Part shown: positions 18,062 to 26,622 of the stretch, in pieces
Position numbering within the stretch: position 1 is the stretch's first letter
Layout of the letters: every line of letters begins with the position of its first letter
From: Microcaldota archaeon
GTDB taxonomy: Archaea; Micrarchaeota; Micrarchaeia; Micrarchaeales; CABMGC01
Assembly (NCBI GenBank): GCA_021827925.1
Contig: JAKATZ010000028.1
Span: forward strand, 1-38,646
Reading direction: 5' to 3'
DNA length: 38,646 nt
Made by a program: the position numbers and the translations under genes
Notes under the pieces: model-generated
Seen by the model: the letters and a program-made list of their open reading frames with translations, nothing else
Told to the model about the DNA's origin: nothing
Database searches by the model: none

Positions 18062-18847
18062 ATGCCCGGAACTGAGGAAGGCTCTGCAAAGGGGGCGGAG
18101 CTTGATAAAATCATAAAAGAGCACGGAGGCCTTATAAGCAGAGATATGGCCCGTGGAATACTCGAAAATGGATCCGTACGCGTCTCGAACGCATCTGCGC
18201 AGGAGGTCTGTGCTGGCAAGTTCCCGGAAGGAGGCCTTGTAAGCGTGGAGGACCATGTTTACAAGATATCCAACAAGAAGCGCTTCGAGAGGAATGGCTT
18301 AGAACGTTTCCGCCGCACTCTTGTGCTCGGATCGAAGGGATCGACTGTCGTAGTATCGCTCTGGGACAAGCAGGCAGACCTTGCAGACTCGCTTCTCATA
18401 GAGCGCGGTGATAGGGTGCTGGCGAGCAACCTGCGGGTGAGGAAGGCTCCAGATGGATATGAGCTCTCCAGCATCTCAAGCACCTACCTATCAAGGCTCT
18501 CACCTTCTGAAACGCAGTTCAGGAGATTCTTGGATATCAAGGCCGGTGAGCGTGATATCGATCTGGTGTGCAAGGTGGTTGCCGTAAGTCCGATCCGCTA
18601 TTTTATGGACCTAAACGGGGGCCAGAGCGGCGTTTCAGACTGCACTGTCACTGACGGCTCAACAGAAGCCAGGCTTACTATGTGGAGATCATCAAGCCAA
18701 TATGCAGCTACGCTTCACCCTGGAAACTATATAAAGGCTGAGTCGATAGATGTCAGGGAAAGAGAAGGTCTGATCGAATTTGTAGCCGGAGATTCGTCCC
18801 GTGTGCTGGTTAGCAATAGATTTAAACCAGTGATGGAAAGGGCATGA
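18062..18847 (+). CDS. RPA-like single-stranded DNA-binding protein with tandem OB folds
   Basis: Two OB-type segments (TVVVSLWDKQADLADSLLIERGDRVLASNLRVR; GVSDCTVTDGSTEARLTMWRSSSQYAATLHPGNYIKAESIDVRE); start at MPGTEEG. Confidence 0.65.
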   Translation: MPGTEEGSAKGAELDKIIKEHGGLISRDMARGILENGSVRVSNASAQEVCAGKFPEGGLVSVEDHVYKISNKKRFERNGLERFRRTLVLGSKGSTVVVSLWDKQADLADSLLIERGDRVLASNLRVRKAPDGYELSSISSTYLSRLSPSETQFRRFLDIKAGERDIDLVCKVVAVSPIRYFMDLNGGQSGVSDCTVTDGSTEARLTMWRSSSQYAATLHPGNYIKAESIDVREREGLIEFVAGDSSRVLVSNRFKPVMERA

Positions 18848-18866
18848 GTCCTGGGCAAGATGAGGA

Positions 18867-19661
18867 TCAGCTCCTATGCACCTTGGCGAGCGATACTCTC
18901 GCACCGCTCTCCTCGATGAACCTCTCCCTGTTCAGGACTGCGATATCCGCTCCCATTCTTCCTACCTCTGCATTGTTGAACGCTGCAAAAACAACGTTAC
19001 CCACCCCAAGGCCCTTTACGAATATCTCGATATGCGGCAGGGTCTCACTGAAGCGGCCGTGCACCATGTACGTGCCCTCCAGCGGCGCCATTGCAGCTCT
19101 CAATATATCCGAGTACGCTGCGAACTGTCCAACGCTTTCCATTACAATAAGATATTTTTCTCCGTGATACTCAGACTTGTACACGCTGTCTGTGTGTATA
19201 ACTTCAGAAGTCACCATGACTCCTGGAAGCAGGTATCCCAGGTATTCTGCATTGAACTGCGCGAGCTGCATTTCTAGCTCCTCTCTGTTCCTGAATGCGA
19301 GCTTACTGTAAGGATACACAATCTCCATTACACTGTCGCTTACTTGCATGCCATCATTAACAACACCGTTCACCAAGCCGCAGAATCCGCAATCGTCATG
19401 TCCCCTAACGGTCACATCTGTTATGCCTTCCTTTCTAACAACATGTGAGATCGTTCCCTCATGCCCGTGCGCTATTGCCCCTGCAGTCCTCAAATGCACC
19501 CTTCCGATATCGAATTCCGAATCCATTCCCCTCATCGCTGCTTTCTCTGCATTGGCTGCGGCTGCAGTGAATCGTCTATCCCCGCACAATATCTCCAGTG
19601 TGCGTTCCGGTGCGACAATTCCAGAATCTTTTCTAACCTCAGGTCTGATTATAATCTTCAT
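18867..19661 (-). CDS. beta-carbonic-anhydrase-like protein 1 with extra C-terminal domain
   Basis: CGDRRF (C-x-D-x-R), RTAGA, GHDDCGFCG (HxxC) Zn-site motifs; paralogous to downstream-coordinate neighbour. Confidence 0.65.
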   Translation of the reverse strand: MKIIIRPEVRKDSGIVAPERTLEILCGDRRFTAAAANAEKAAMRGMDSEFDIGRVHLRTAGAIAHGHEGTISHVVRKEGITDVTVRGHDDCGFCGLVNGVVNDGMQVSDSVMEIVYPYSKLAFRNREELEMQLAQFNAEYLGYLLPGVMVTSEVIHTDSVYKSEYHGEKYLIVMESVGQFAAYSDILRAAMAPLEGTYMVHGRFSETLPHIEIFVKGLGVGNVVFAAFNNAEVGRMGADIAVLNRERFIEESGARVSLAKVHRS

Positions 19662-19722
19662 AAAATTTACCTTTTAAGTATCGGAGCCTTTGCCTAAATG
19701 GGAACACGTTGCGAATCACAGT

Positions 19723-20442
19723 TCAGTTTCCATCAGGCCTTATCATCTTAACCGCGGAGAATTGCGCGCTGCGCAGGTCAATGGTGCCTTTAAGCATGCT
19801 TATTTCATCGTCGCTCAAGCCAAGCCCGTCAGAAAGAAGTCTAACGTCATTGAGGTGCAATACGTTCACGGCTATCTTTATGTCCGGCATTATATCCTTT
19901 ATCTCGTAGCCCTGTATAAAATATATGCTCTGTATCTGGGCATTAACTGTCTTTGCCATGTCCGCATATCTGGCATTCGAAGGCTCAGATATGACTAATA
20001 CGTGCTTTCCGTTGCTTTCAGGGATCGATAGCGCTGAGAGGTCTATGAGTTCCGATGTCACCCTCAGTTCGCCAGGAAGCATATAGCTCACTGCCAACTC
20101 CTGTATGTTCTTGTTTATCCTCTCAAGCATATCCTTGCGTGCTATCGCCATACCCGCGAAGCGATCAAGAAGCACCTTCTTTATATCGTAATCGTATCCG
20201 TTGTAATGCGCAGGATTGGTAAGTGCGTCGTAAACAACACCCATCGCTCCGCAGTCCGTATGCGCAGCCACATGTAGGCTCTCAATCTCTGGGTATTCCA
20301 TCAAAGCCTCCCTGATTGATCTCTCAAGGTCTGACACGTTCGCACCTGCATTCCTCATGAATAAAGTCTTTCCATCATTGTACTTCGAATCCAGGTAACC
20401 GCTCAGCCTTCTATCCATACACGAAACGACTATCCTTTCCAT
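19723..20442 (-). CDS. beta-carbonic-anhydrase-like protein 2 with extra C-terminal domain
   Basis: CMDRRL, MRNAGANVSDLERSIREAL, AHTDCGAM; start at MERIVVSC (track ORF extends to 20502). Confidence 0.72.
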   Translation of the reverse strand: MERIVVSCMDRRLSGYLDSKYNDGKTLFMRNAGANVSDLERSIREALMEYPEIESLHVAAHTDCGAMGVVYDALTNPAHYNGYDYDIKKVLLDRFAGMAIARKDMLERINKNIQELAVSYMLPGELRVTSELIDLSALSIPESNGKHVLVISEPSNARYADMAKTVNAQIQSIYFIQGYEIKDIMPDIKIAVNVLHLNDVRLLSDGLGLSDDEISMLKGTIDLRSAQFSAVKMIRPDGN

Positions 20443-20577
20443 AAAAACATTTCTCTCAAAAGCAGTGCCCTTTGCTAGCCTGCATCTGCTAGCTCGGTGC
20501 ATAATACAATGGGCATTCCTATTTGGGTAATCCTATACCTCCTGCCAGATTTATAAACTTTACTGGTCCGGTTCGGC

Positions 20578-21888
20578 CTAAGGCTCCATCCTGTTTATCA
20601 TCCTGGGGAATGGTATCGCATCCCTTATGTGCTCAAGGTTAAGAAGCCATTTCAGCGCCCTCTCCATTCCCATCCCAAACCCCGCGTGCGGTACCGGCCC
20701 GTACCTGCGCAGGTCTATCCACCATGCATAATTGTTGAGGTTGAACTTAACTCCCTTCTCATTTTCCGTCTCAGCAATTCTCTCCATCAGCTCATCAAGC
20801 TCCCATATTCTCTCACTGCCCCCTATTATCTCTCCATGTCCCTGCGGTGCCTGCAGGTCTGCGCAAAGCACCGTCCTGTCATCCTTCGGATTCACCGGCA
20901 TGTAGAACGGCTTCATCTCCTTTGGCCAGTTGTATATGAACACCGGCTTTTTTTCATCAGCGGTCAGAGCCCGTTCATCCTCGACGCCAAGATCATCTCC
21001 CCACTTCTTGTGTACGCCTCTCTGGTTAAGTTCCTCTACCGCCTTCTCATAGCTCATTCTGCCGAATGGCGGCCTGATCTTTCTGAGCGTCGCCGTATCG
21101 ACTCCGAGCTCTTCAAGCACATTCCCATGCCGTTCGGCAAGCCTGGTTGCAAGACGACTGACCAATCTCTCCTGCAACTTCATGCTCTTCGCATTGTCGT
21201 AGTACGCCATCTCTGGCTCAAGATGCCAGTACTCTGCAAGATGCTTGACTGTCCTTGATTTCTCTGCCCGGTACGACGGTGCCAGTGAGTACACTTTTTC
21301 TAATGGGAAGACCATCGCCTCGGCATAAAGCTGCGAAGATTCTGTAAGGTATGCTGTATTGCCGAAGTAGTCCACCTCAAAGAGGTTGGCCCCAGTCTCT
21401 CCTCCGGCCTTAGTTATCAGCGGAGGGGTAATCTCATAAAAGCCCTGCCTGTCAAGGAATTCCCTGCAATACCTGAACGCAAATGAACGTATCTCCATTA
21501 TGCCCGTCATCCTCCTGCTCCTCAGCCAGAGATGTCTTTTGTCCAGAAGTAGTTCTGTGCTTTTGTACTCGGTTATTGGGAAGGGCTCCGACCCCCCTAC
21601 CTTCCTGAATGAATCCGCCTCTATCTCGTATCCTGTTGGCGCCCTGCTCTCCCTTTTCACCGTACCTGTTACATACGCGCTAGACTCGACTGCGGATTCG
21701 GCAGCCTCCCTCCATGACCTATCGTCAACCGAATCTTTCTTTATGGCAATCTGCACAGTTGATGAACTGTCCCTAAGGACGATGAAGGCTATGCCGCCGC
21801 TCTCCCTTTTCCGGTGTATCCACCCTCTTGTCCTTACTTGCCTTCCCACCTTTCCAGCAACTTCAGATATCCTAACAATGATCGCCAA
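20578..21888 (-). CDS. asnS: asparaginyl-tRNA synthetase (class IIb)
   Basis: OB fold RTRGWIHRKRESGGIAFIVLRD, GETGANLFEVDYFGNTAYLTESSQLYAEAM, AEYWHLEPEMAY, motif 3 GFGMGMERALKWLL. Confidence 0.9.
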   Translation of the reverse strand: MAIIVRISEVAGKVGRQVRTRGWIHRKRESGGIAFIVLRDSSSTVQIAIKKDSVDDRSWREAAESAVESSAYVTGTVKRESRAPTGYEIEADSFRKVGGSEPFPITEYKSTELLLDKRHLWLRSRRMTGIMEIRSFAFRYCREFLDRQGFYEITPPLITKAGGETGANLFEVDYFGNTAYLTESSQLYAEAMVFPLEKVYSLAPSYRAEKSRTVKHLAEYWHLEPEMAYYDNAKSMKLQERLVSRLATRLAERHGNVLEELGVDTATLRKIRPPFGRMSYEKAVEELNQRGVHKKWGDDLGVEDERALTADEKKPVFIYNWPKEMKPFYMPVNPKDDRTVLCADLQAPQGHGEIIGGSERIWELDELMERIAETENEKGVKFNLNNYAWWIDLRRYGPVPHAGFGMGMERALKWLLNLEHIRDAIPFPRMINRMEP

Positions 21889-21902
21889 GCGATCTCCCCA
21901 GA

Positions 21903-23675
21903 TTACCCTAAGGATATGCCGTAATCATCTTTTAACCTTTTTCCATCTATTGGCGTAGGCGATTCGTCTATTGGAGATTCGAATCTCTTGTTCTTTGGGA
22001 ACAGTATGAACTCCCTTATGTTCTCCTCACCGTACAGGATAGCCGCAAGCCTGTCCAGCCCTAGCGCAATCCCTCCCTCCGGCGGCGCTCCATAGCCCAG
22101 GGCCTCTATGAGGAAGCCGAAGCTCCTATCTATGCTCTCCTTCCGCATGCCTATGGCCTCAAGCACTCTCCTCTGCGTCTCAGGATCGTTTATTCTGATA
22201 GATCCTCCTCCTGCTTCAACGCCGTTTATCACAAGGTCGTATTGCCTGCTTATCACTTTCTCTGGTTCGCTGTCCAGGAATCGCACGCTCTCGGCCGTAG
22301 GAGCGCTGAACGGGTTGTGCGCCGGCTTCAACCTTCCTGTGACCTCATCCTTGTCAAAGAGCGGGAAGTTTTCCACCCATAGCATTGCGTACTCCTTCGC
22401 GTACACTCCAATCCGCTCTCCCATAGCCTTCCTTATCTTTCCCATGACCTCGAGTAGAAGGCGCTCCGATGTGTCTGCGCACACCACTATGATATCGCCT
22501 TCTCCTGCGCCGGTCTTCTTGAGTATGCCGCTGCGCGCATTTCCAAGCGAGTCTGCTATACTCTGCGGTTCTGAGGCTATCTCCCCTCCCTTTACGTACA
22601 GCCACGTTAGGCCCTTGAGCCCGAGAGCCTTCGCATGCGCTATCATACCGAGCATATAATTCTTGTCCATCTTCTGTACTCCAGAGCCGTAACCCGCATT
22701 GAAACAGAGAGCCTTAACCCTTCCCTTTGCCTCCACCACCCTGCGAAGTATGTTGTAATCGCTCTTTTCCGCATCTTCGGTTATGTCCACTATCCTGTTT
22801 TCGAATCTCAGGTCCGGCTTGTCAGAACCGTAGTTCTCCATAGCATAAGAATAATCCATATGTGCAAATTTTCCCTCTATCTCCTTCCCAAGCACGTTTC
22901 TGAATATCCTTACCAGCATGCCCTCTATAAGCCCCTCTATGTAAGCCTCGTCCTTGAATGCTATCTCCACGTCTATTTGCATAAACTCCGGCTGTCTGTC
23001 CTCTCTCGGGTCCTCGTCCCTAAAGCACCGTGCTATCTGGAAATACCTGTCAAGGCCCGCTATGATGCAGAGCTGCTTGTACATCTGCGGCGATTGCGGA
23101 AGAGAGTAGAACTTTCCGGGCATTGTCCTTGACGGTACAAGGAAGGTACGCGAGCCTGTTTCGTATGTATCTTTCACGAGCATAGGAGTCTCAAGCTCAA
23201 GGAAATCGTTCTCCCAGAAGAAAGACCTGATTTCTTTGGTGAGCTTGTCCCTGAAGAGCACCCTCCTGACCATCTCCTGCCTTCTGAGGTCAAGATATCT
23301 GTGCTTAAGCCTCATCTCATCATTTGCAAGGAATTTCCTCTTCTCTTCTATGAGCTCAAAAGGAGGCACCTCCGACTTTCCAAGTATCTCAAACGCAGAA
23401 ACGAAGATCTCAATGCTTCCGGTAGGGTTTGCCTTGTCAAATGTGTCCTCTTCTCTCTTCCTTACCTTTCCTTCTGCGCGGATGACAAACTCCTTGCCTA
23501 TATCTCCTGCCTTCCTTCCTACTTCTCCTTCAAAAACAAGCTGCGTGCATCCATATCTGTCGGCAAGGTCTATGAAGAGCTTGCCTCCGTGATCCCTGAT
23601 GTATCTGCACCACCCGTAAAGTACCGCGTCGCCACCAACGTTCTCCTCTCTGAGCGCACCACAATTGAAATCCAT
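21903..23675 (-). CDS. aspS: aspartyl-tRNA synthetase, bacterial type (with GAD-type insertion)
   Basis: YLDLRRQEM, FLVPSRTMPGKFYSLPQSPQMYKQL, RDEDPREDRQPEFMQIDVE, YGSDKPDLRF, GGGSIRI, PPEGGIALGLDRL. Confidence 0.95.
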   Translation of the reverse strand: MDFNCGALREENVGGDAVLYGWCRYIRDHGGKLFIDLADRYGCTQLVFEGEVGRKAGDIGKEFVIRAEGKVRKREEDTFDKANPTGSIEIFVSAFEILGKSEVPPFELIEEKRKFLANDEMRLKHRYLDLRRQEMVRRVLFRDKLTKEIRSFFWENDFLELETPMLVKDTYETGSRTFLVPSRTMPGKFYSLPQSPQMYKQLCIIAGLDRYFQIARCFRDEDPREDRQPEFMQIDVEIAFKDEAYIEGLIEGMLVRIFRNVLGKEIEGKFAHMDYSYAMENYGSDKPDLRFENRIVDITEDAEKSDYNILRRVVEAKGRVKALCFNAGYGSGVQKMDKNYMLGMIAHAKALGLKGLTWLYVKGGEIASEPQSIADSLGNARSGILKKTGAGEGDIIVVCADTSERLLLEVMGKIRKAMGERIGVYAKEYAMLWVENFPLFDKDEVTGRLKPAHNPFSAPTAESVRFLDSEPEKVISRQYDLVINGVEAGGGSIRINDPETQRRVLEAIGMRKESIDRSFGFLIEALGYGAPPEGGIALGLDRLAAILYGEENIREFILFPKNKRFESPIDESPTPIDGKRLKDDYGISLG

Positions 23676-23676
23676 G

Positions 23677-24972
23677 CTACTTCCGCCTCTCCTCCAGGAG
23701 CTTACCGAGCCTTTCCGCTATGTACCTTGGATTTAGCTTATGCTTTTTCATCATCTCCCCAACTATGAAATTGAATGTCTTGGGGTTCTTCTCGTACTCC
23801 TCAATCAGCCCCTCATTCTTGTTTATCAGCTCCAGTATTTCCCTATCAAGATCTTCTACCTTTACTTCCTCAACATTTATATCAATGCTACCTCCAGATA
23901 GCAATTTCTTGACAGTTTCCTCACCAACATACCCTCCTTTCTCCAGAAGCATTGCCATCTGGTCGAAGGAGTCTTCATCCATTTCCATTCCGTTGTACTT
24001 GCGCAGCAGAGATATCGCGTTTATTATGCTCTTCATGCTCCTTCTGTCCTTCGCATGTTCGAGAAGCCTCAGTGCATCCCGGTTGAACATCAGCAGCTCC
24101 CTCAAGGTATCTTCGTTCGCACCGTATCTCTCTGCGTAATCGTGAGCTATCTTTCCTGCCATCAGCGGCTTGGCAAATTCAACCCCCGTCAGGCTGTATT
24201 CTGTCAAGTCCGGATCATATATGTATCCGTACTCCTCGTCGCTTTCTTTCTCCCTGGATTCTTCAGTTACTCCCTTGCCCTCGTTGTATGAACGTGTCTC
24301 GGCAACAACGTCTTTCCCGGAATCAAGGAGGGCCTTCTGCCTTTCCATCTCGTGCCTTGCCGCATCAACAAGATTCCTTATTCCTGTCACGTTCTTCACC
24401 TCTACTCTGTTCCTACCGAGTGATATGTTCAGGTCAATCTTCAGCTCTTTCTCTATATCTATACCTAGGTAGTAGAGAATGCTCTCAAGCTCAAAGAGGA
24501 ATGACCTGAGATCTTCCGGATCCACAATTTCAGGTTCAGTCACTATCTCCACAAGCGGCACCCCTGACCTGTTGAAATCTATGAGCGTGTATTCTTCTTC
24601 TCTGATTATCCTGGCTGGATCTTCCTCTAGCTGCACTCTCCTTATGCCCACCTTCCTCTTTCCATATTCCACCCCGCCATCATAACCCATCGGCTCATCC
24701 AGCTGCGTTATCTGATACGACTTGGGCAGGTCGGGATAGAAATACACCTTCCTTATGAAGGAGACCTTCTCCCGAGTCTTGCAGTTAAGCGCTTTGGCTA
24801 TTCCAAGTGCTATGGAGAGGGCGCTGCCGTTAAGGACGGGCTTAGATCCCGGGAAACCCATGCATGTGGGACATATCGCAGTATTTACCTCTGCAGCGTC
24901 ATTCCTGCATCTGCAGAAAAGCTTTGTATTGGTCTGCAGGGCGACGTGCACCTCAAGGCCTATCTTCATCAT
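23677..24972 (-). CDS. gatB: Asp/Glu-tRNA amidotransferase subunit B
   Basis: GLEVHVALQTNTKLFCRCRND, CPTCMGFPGSKPVLN, YFYPDLPKSYQITQ, YEKNPKTFNFIVGEMMKKHKLNP. Confidence 0.95.
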   Translation of the reverse strand: MMKIGLEVHVALQTNTKLFCRCRNDAAEVNTAICPTCMGFPGSKPVLNGSALSIALGIAKALNCKTREKVSFIRKVYFYPDLPKSYQITQLDEPMGYDGGVEYGKRKVGIRRVQLEEDPARIIREEEYTLIDFNRSGVPLVEIVTEPEIVDPEDLRSFLFELESILYYLGIDIEKELKIDLNISLGRNRVEVKNVTGIRNLVDAARHEMERQKALLDSGKDVVAETRSYNEGKGVTEESREKESDEEYGYIYDPDLTEYSLTGVEFAKPLMAGKIAHDYAERYGANEDTLRELLMFNRDALRLLEHAKDRRSMKSIINAISLLRKYNGMEMDEDSFDQMAMLLEKGGYVGEETVKKLLSGGSIDINVEEVKVEDLDREILELINKNEGLIEEYEKNPKTFNFIVGEMMKKHKLNPRYIAERLGKLLEERRK

Positions 24973-26312
24973 AATGCACCTATGTCATACCTGAACCTGT
25001 ATTTGAATCCGCTCTCCCATTCCTTGAGGAAACCGAGCAGTGCGTAGTCATCGAAATGCCCTGCCGTAAGCTGCGCCCCAATCGGCATTCCGTCCGGATA
25101 CGCGTAAGTGAAGGATACATGCGGGAATCCGCACAGGTTAGGCGGTATTGTAAACATGTCTGCTTTATATGATGTAAGCGGATCAAGACTTTCTGCCTCT
25201 TCAATACTCGGCGTTTTTATTGGCATAACCGGGTTCAGTATGAAACCATCCTTCAATATGCCTGCTAGTTCGTTTATGATGAGCCTCCTGACCTTAAGGG
25301 CCTTAACGTAGTATCTGTCCTTGACGCTCGCACCCCTCACAAAAGTCCCTATCGCTATCCTCCTCTTTGCCTCAATGCCGAAGTTTTCCCTTGCATCCGA
25401 GAAAAAGTCGTTGTACTTCTGGTAAAATTTATCATTCTTAAGCCCGTACTTGAATCCTGTATACTTTGCAAGGTTTGTCGATGCCTCTGCTGTGGCTATA
25501 ACATAATAAGAGGCGACAGCCTTCTCAAGTATCTTGAGGCTCTTCCTCTCTATTCTGTACCCCTTTCCTGCTAGTGAATCCAGAAGCCTTGAGAACTCTC
25601 TCATGACCTCTTCGCTGGCCCCGTTGGTAAGCTCGTCTATTACGAATATATTTCCCGTGTTTCTGTCATGGTAATCGGGGTCTGTGCATGTGGCGTCATT
25701 TCCGTCGCTGCCTCTCACCACATCGAAGACCTCCCTCGCATCATCCCCGGATCTGGCCATTATCCCTATCTTATCCAGGGAGTTAGCATAGTCTATGAGC
25801 CCGTATCTCGATATGGTGCCGTATGTGGGTGTGAATCCTACAACGCCGCAGAAGGCTGCCGGAGTTGATATCGAGCCACCAGTCGATTCGGCTATCGCAA
25901 CGTGGTATTTAAGTATCGATGTCGCCACTGCCGCCCCGCTGCTTGATCCGCCTGCAACATACTTCTCATTGAACGGATTCCTCGCTGGTTTCGCGCAATT
26001 CAGTCCGAAGCTTCCAAATCCGAACTCATCCATGTTGGTTTTCCCAAGAAATCCGAATCCTTTCTTCAGCATGCGCTCTACCACTGTGGCGTTGAACGGC
26101 GGCACATAGGATCCGAGCATCTTCGACGAAGCCGTGGTCTCTATACCTTTTACGCATATGTTGTCCTTCACGCTGAATGGAAACCCCTCCGAAATACTTC
26201 CAATGGCATTGAATGCGTTCAGTTTCCCATTGAGGCCCCCTATCTCCTCAATAAGCCTATTGTAATAATCTTCCCCTCTGTCTTTTTCATAGAATTCAGA
26301 TATGCTGCTCAT
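24969..26312 (-). CDS. gatA: Asp/Glu-tRNA amidotransferase subunit A (amidase)
   Basis: Amidase signature: FSVKDNICVKG…GGSSSGAAVATS…STGGSISTPAAFCGVVGFTPTYG. Confidence 0.95.
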   Translation of the reverse strand: MSSISEFYEKDRGEDYYNRLIEEIGGLNGKLNAFNAIGSISEGFPFSVKDNICVKGIETTASSKMLGSYVPPFNATVVERMLKKGFGFLGKTNMDEFGFGSFGLNCAKPARNPFNEKYVAGGSSSGAAVATSILKYHVAIAESTGGSISTPAAFCGVVGFTPTYGTISRYGLIDYANSLDKIGIMARSGDDAREVFDVVRGSDGNDATCTDPDYHDRNTGNIFVIDELTNGASEEVMREFSRLLDSLAGKGYRIERKSLKILEKAVASYYVIATAEASTNLAKYTGFKYGLKNDKFYQKYNDFFSDARENFGIEAKRRIAIGTFVRGASVKDRYYVKALKVRRLIINELAGILKDGFILNPVMPIKTPSIEEAESLDPLTSYKADMFTIPPNLCGFPHVSFTYAYPDGMPIGAQLTAGHFDDYALLGFLKEWESGFKYRFRYDIGAL

Positions 26313-26593
26313 ACATTCGGCCCCACTAGATAGAACCTGTATGTCTTTGCGTTGCTTAGAAGGCCTTCCTTGTTCTCGAACTCTTTCTCTCGGTCATCAC
26401 CTATAAGCTGCAGCATTTCGACAGGATGGTAAGCTGGTTCAGCTCCGTCGGTATCGGTTTCGTCAAGAACGCCGAAATAAGCGACCACTTCCTCAAGATC
26501 CTTCCTTATCTTTTCTGCTTCCTCAACTGTCAAGTGCAGTCTGCATATTTTCAGTAGCCTCTCAAATCCCATCTCATCCATAATTATCAACAT
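26309..26593 (-). CDS. gatC: Asp/Glu-tRNA amidotransferase subunit C
   Basis: LLKICRLHLTVEEAEKIRKDLEEVVAYFGVLDETDTDGAEPAYH; ATGA overlap with gatA. Confidence 0.9.
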   Translation of the reverse strand: MLIIMDEMGFERLLKICRLHLTVEEAEKIRKDLEEVVAYFGVLDETDTDGAEPAYHPVEMLQLIGDDREKEFENKEGLLSNAKTYRFYLVGPNV

Positions 26594-26622
26594 CGCCGAG
26601 AGTCCAAACCCCTGCCTCAGAA

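Noticed and set aside
20629-21258. 209-aa + strand ORF
   Set aside because: Antisense to asnS, low-information composition
22108-22659. 183-aa + strand ORF
   Set aside because: Antisense to aspS; Ser/Pro-rich shadow frame
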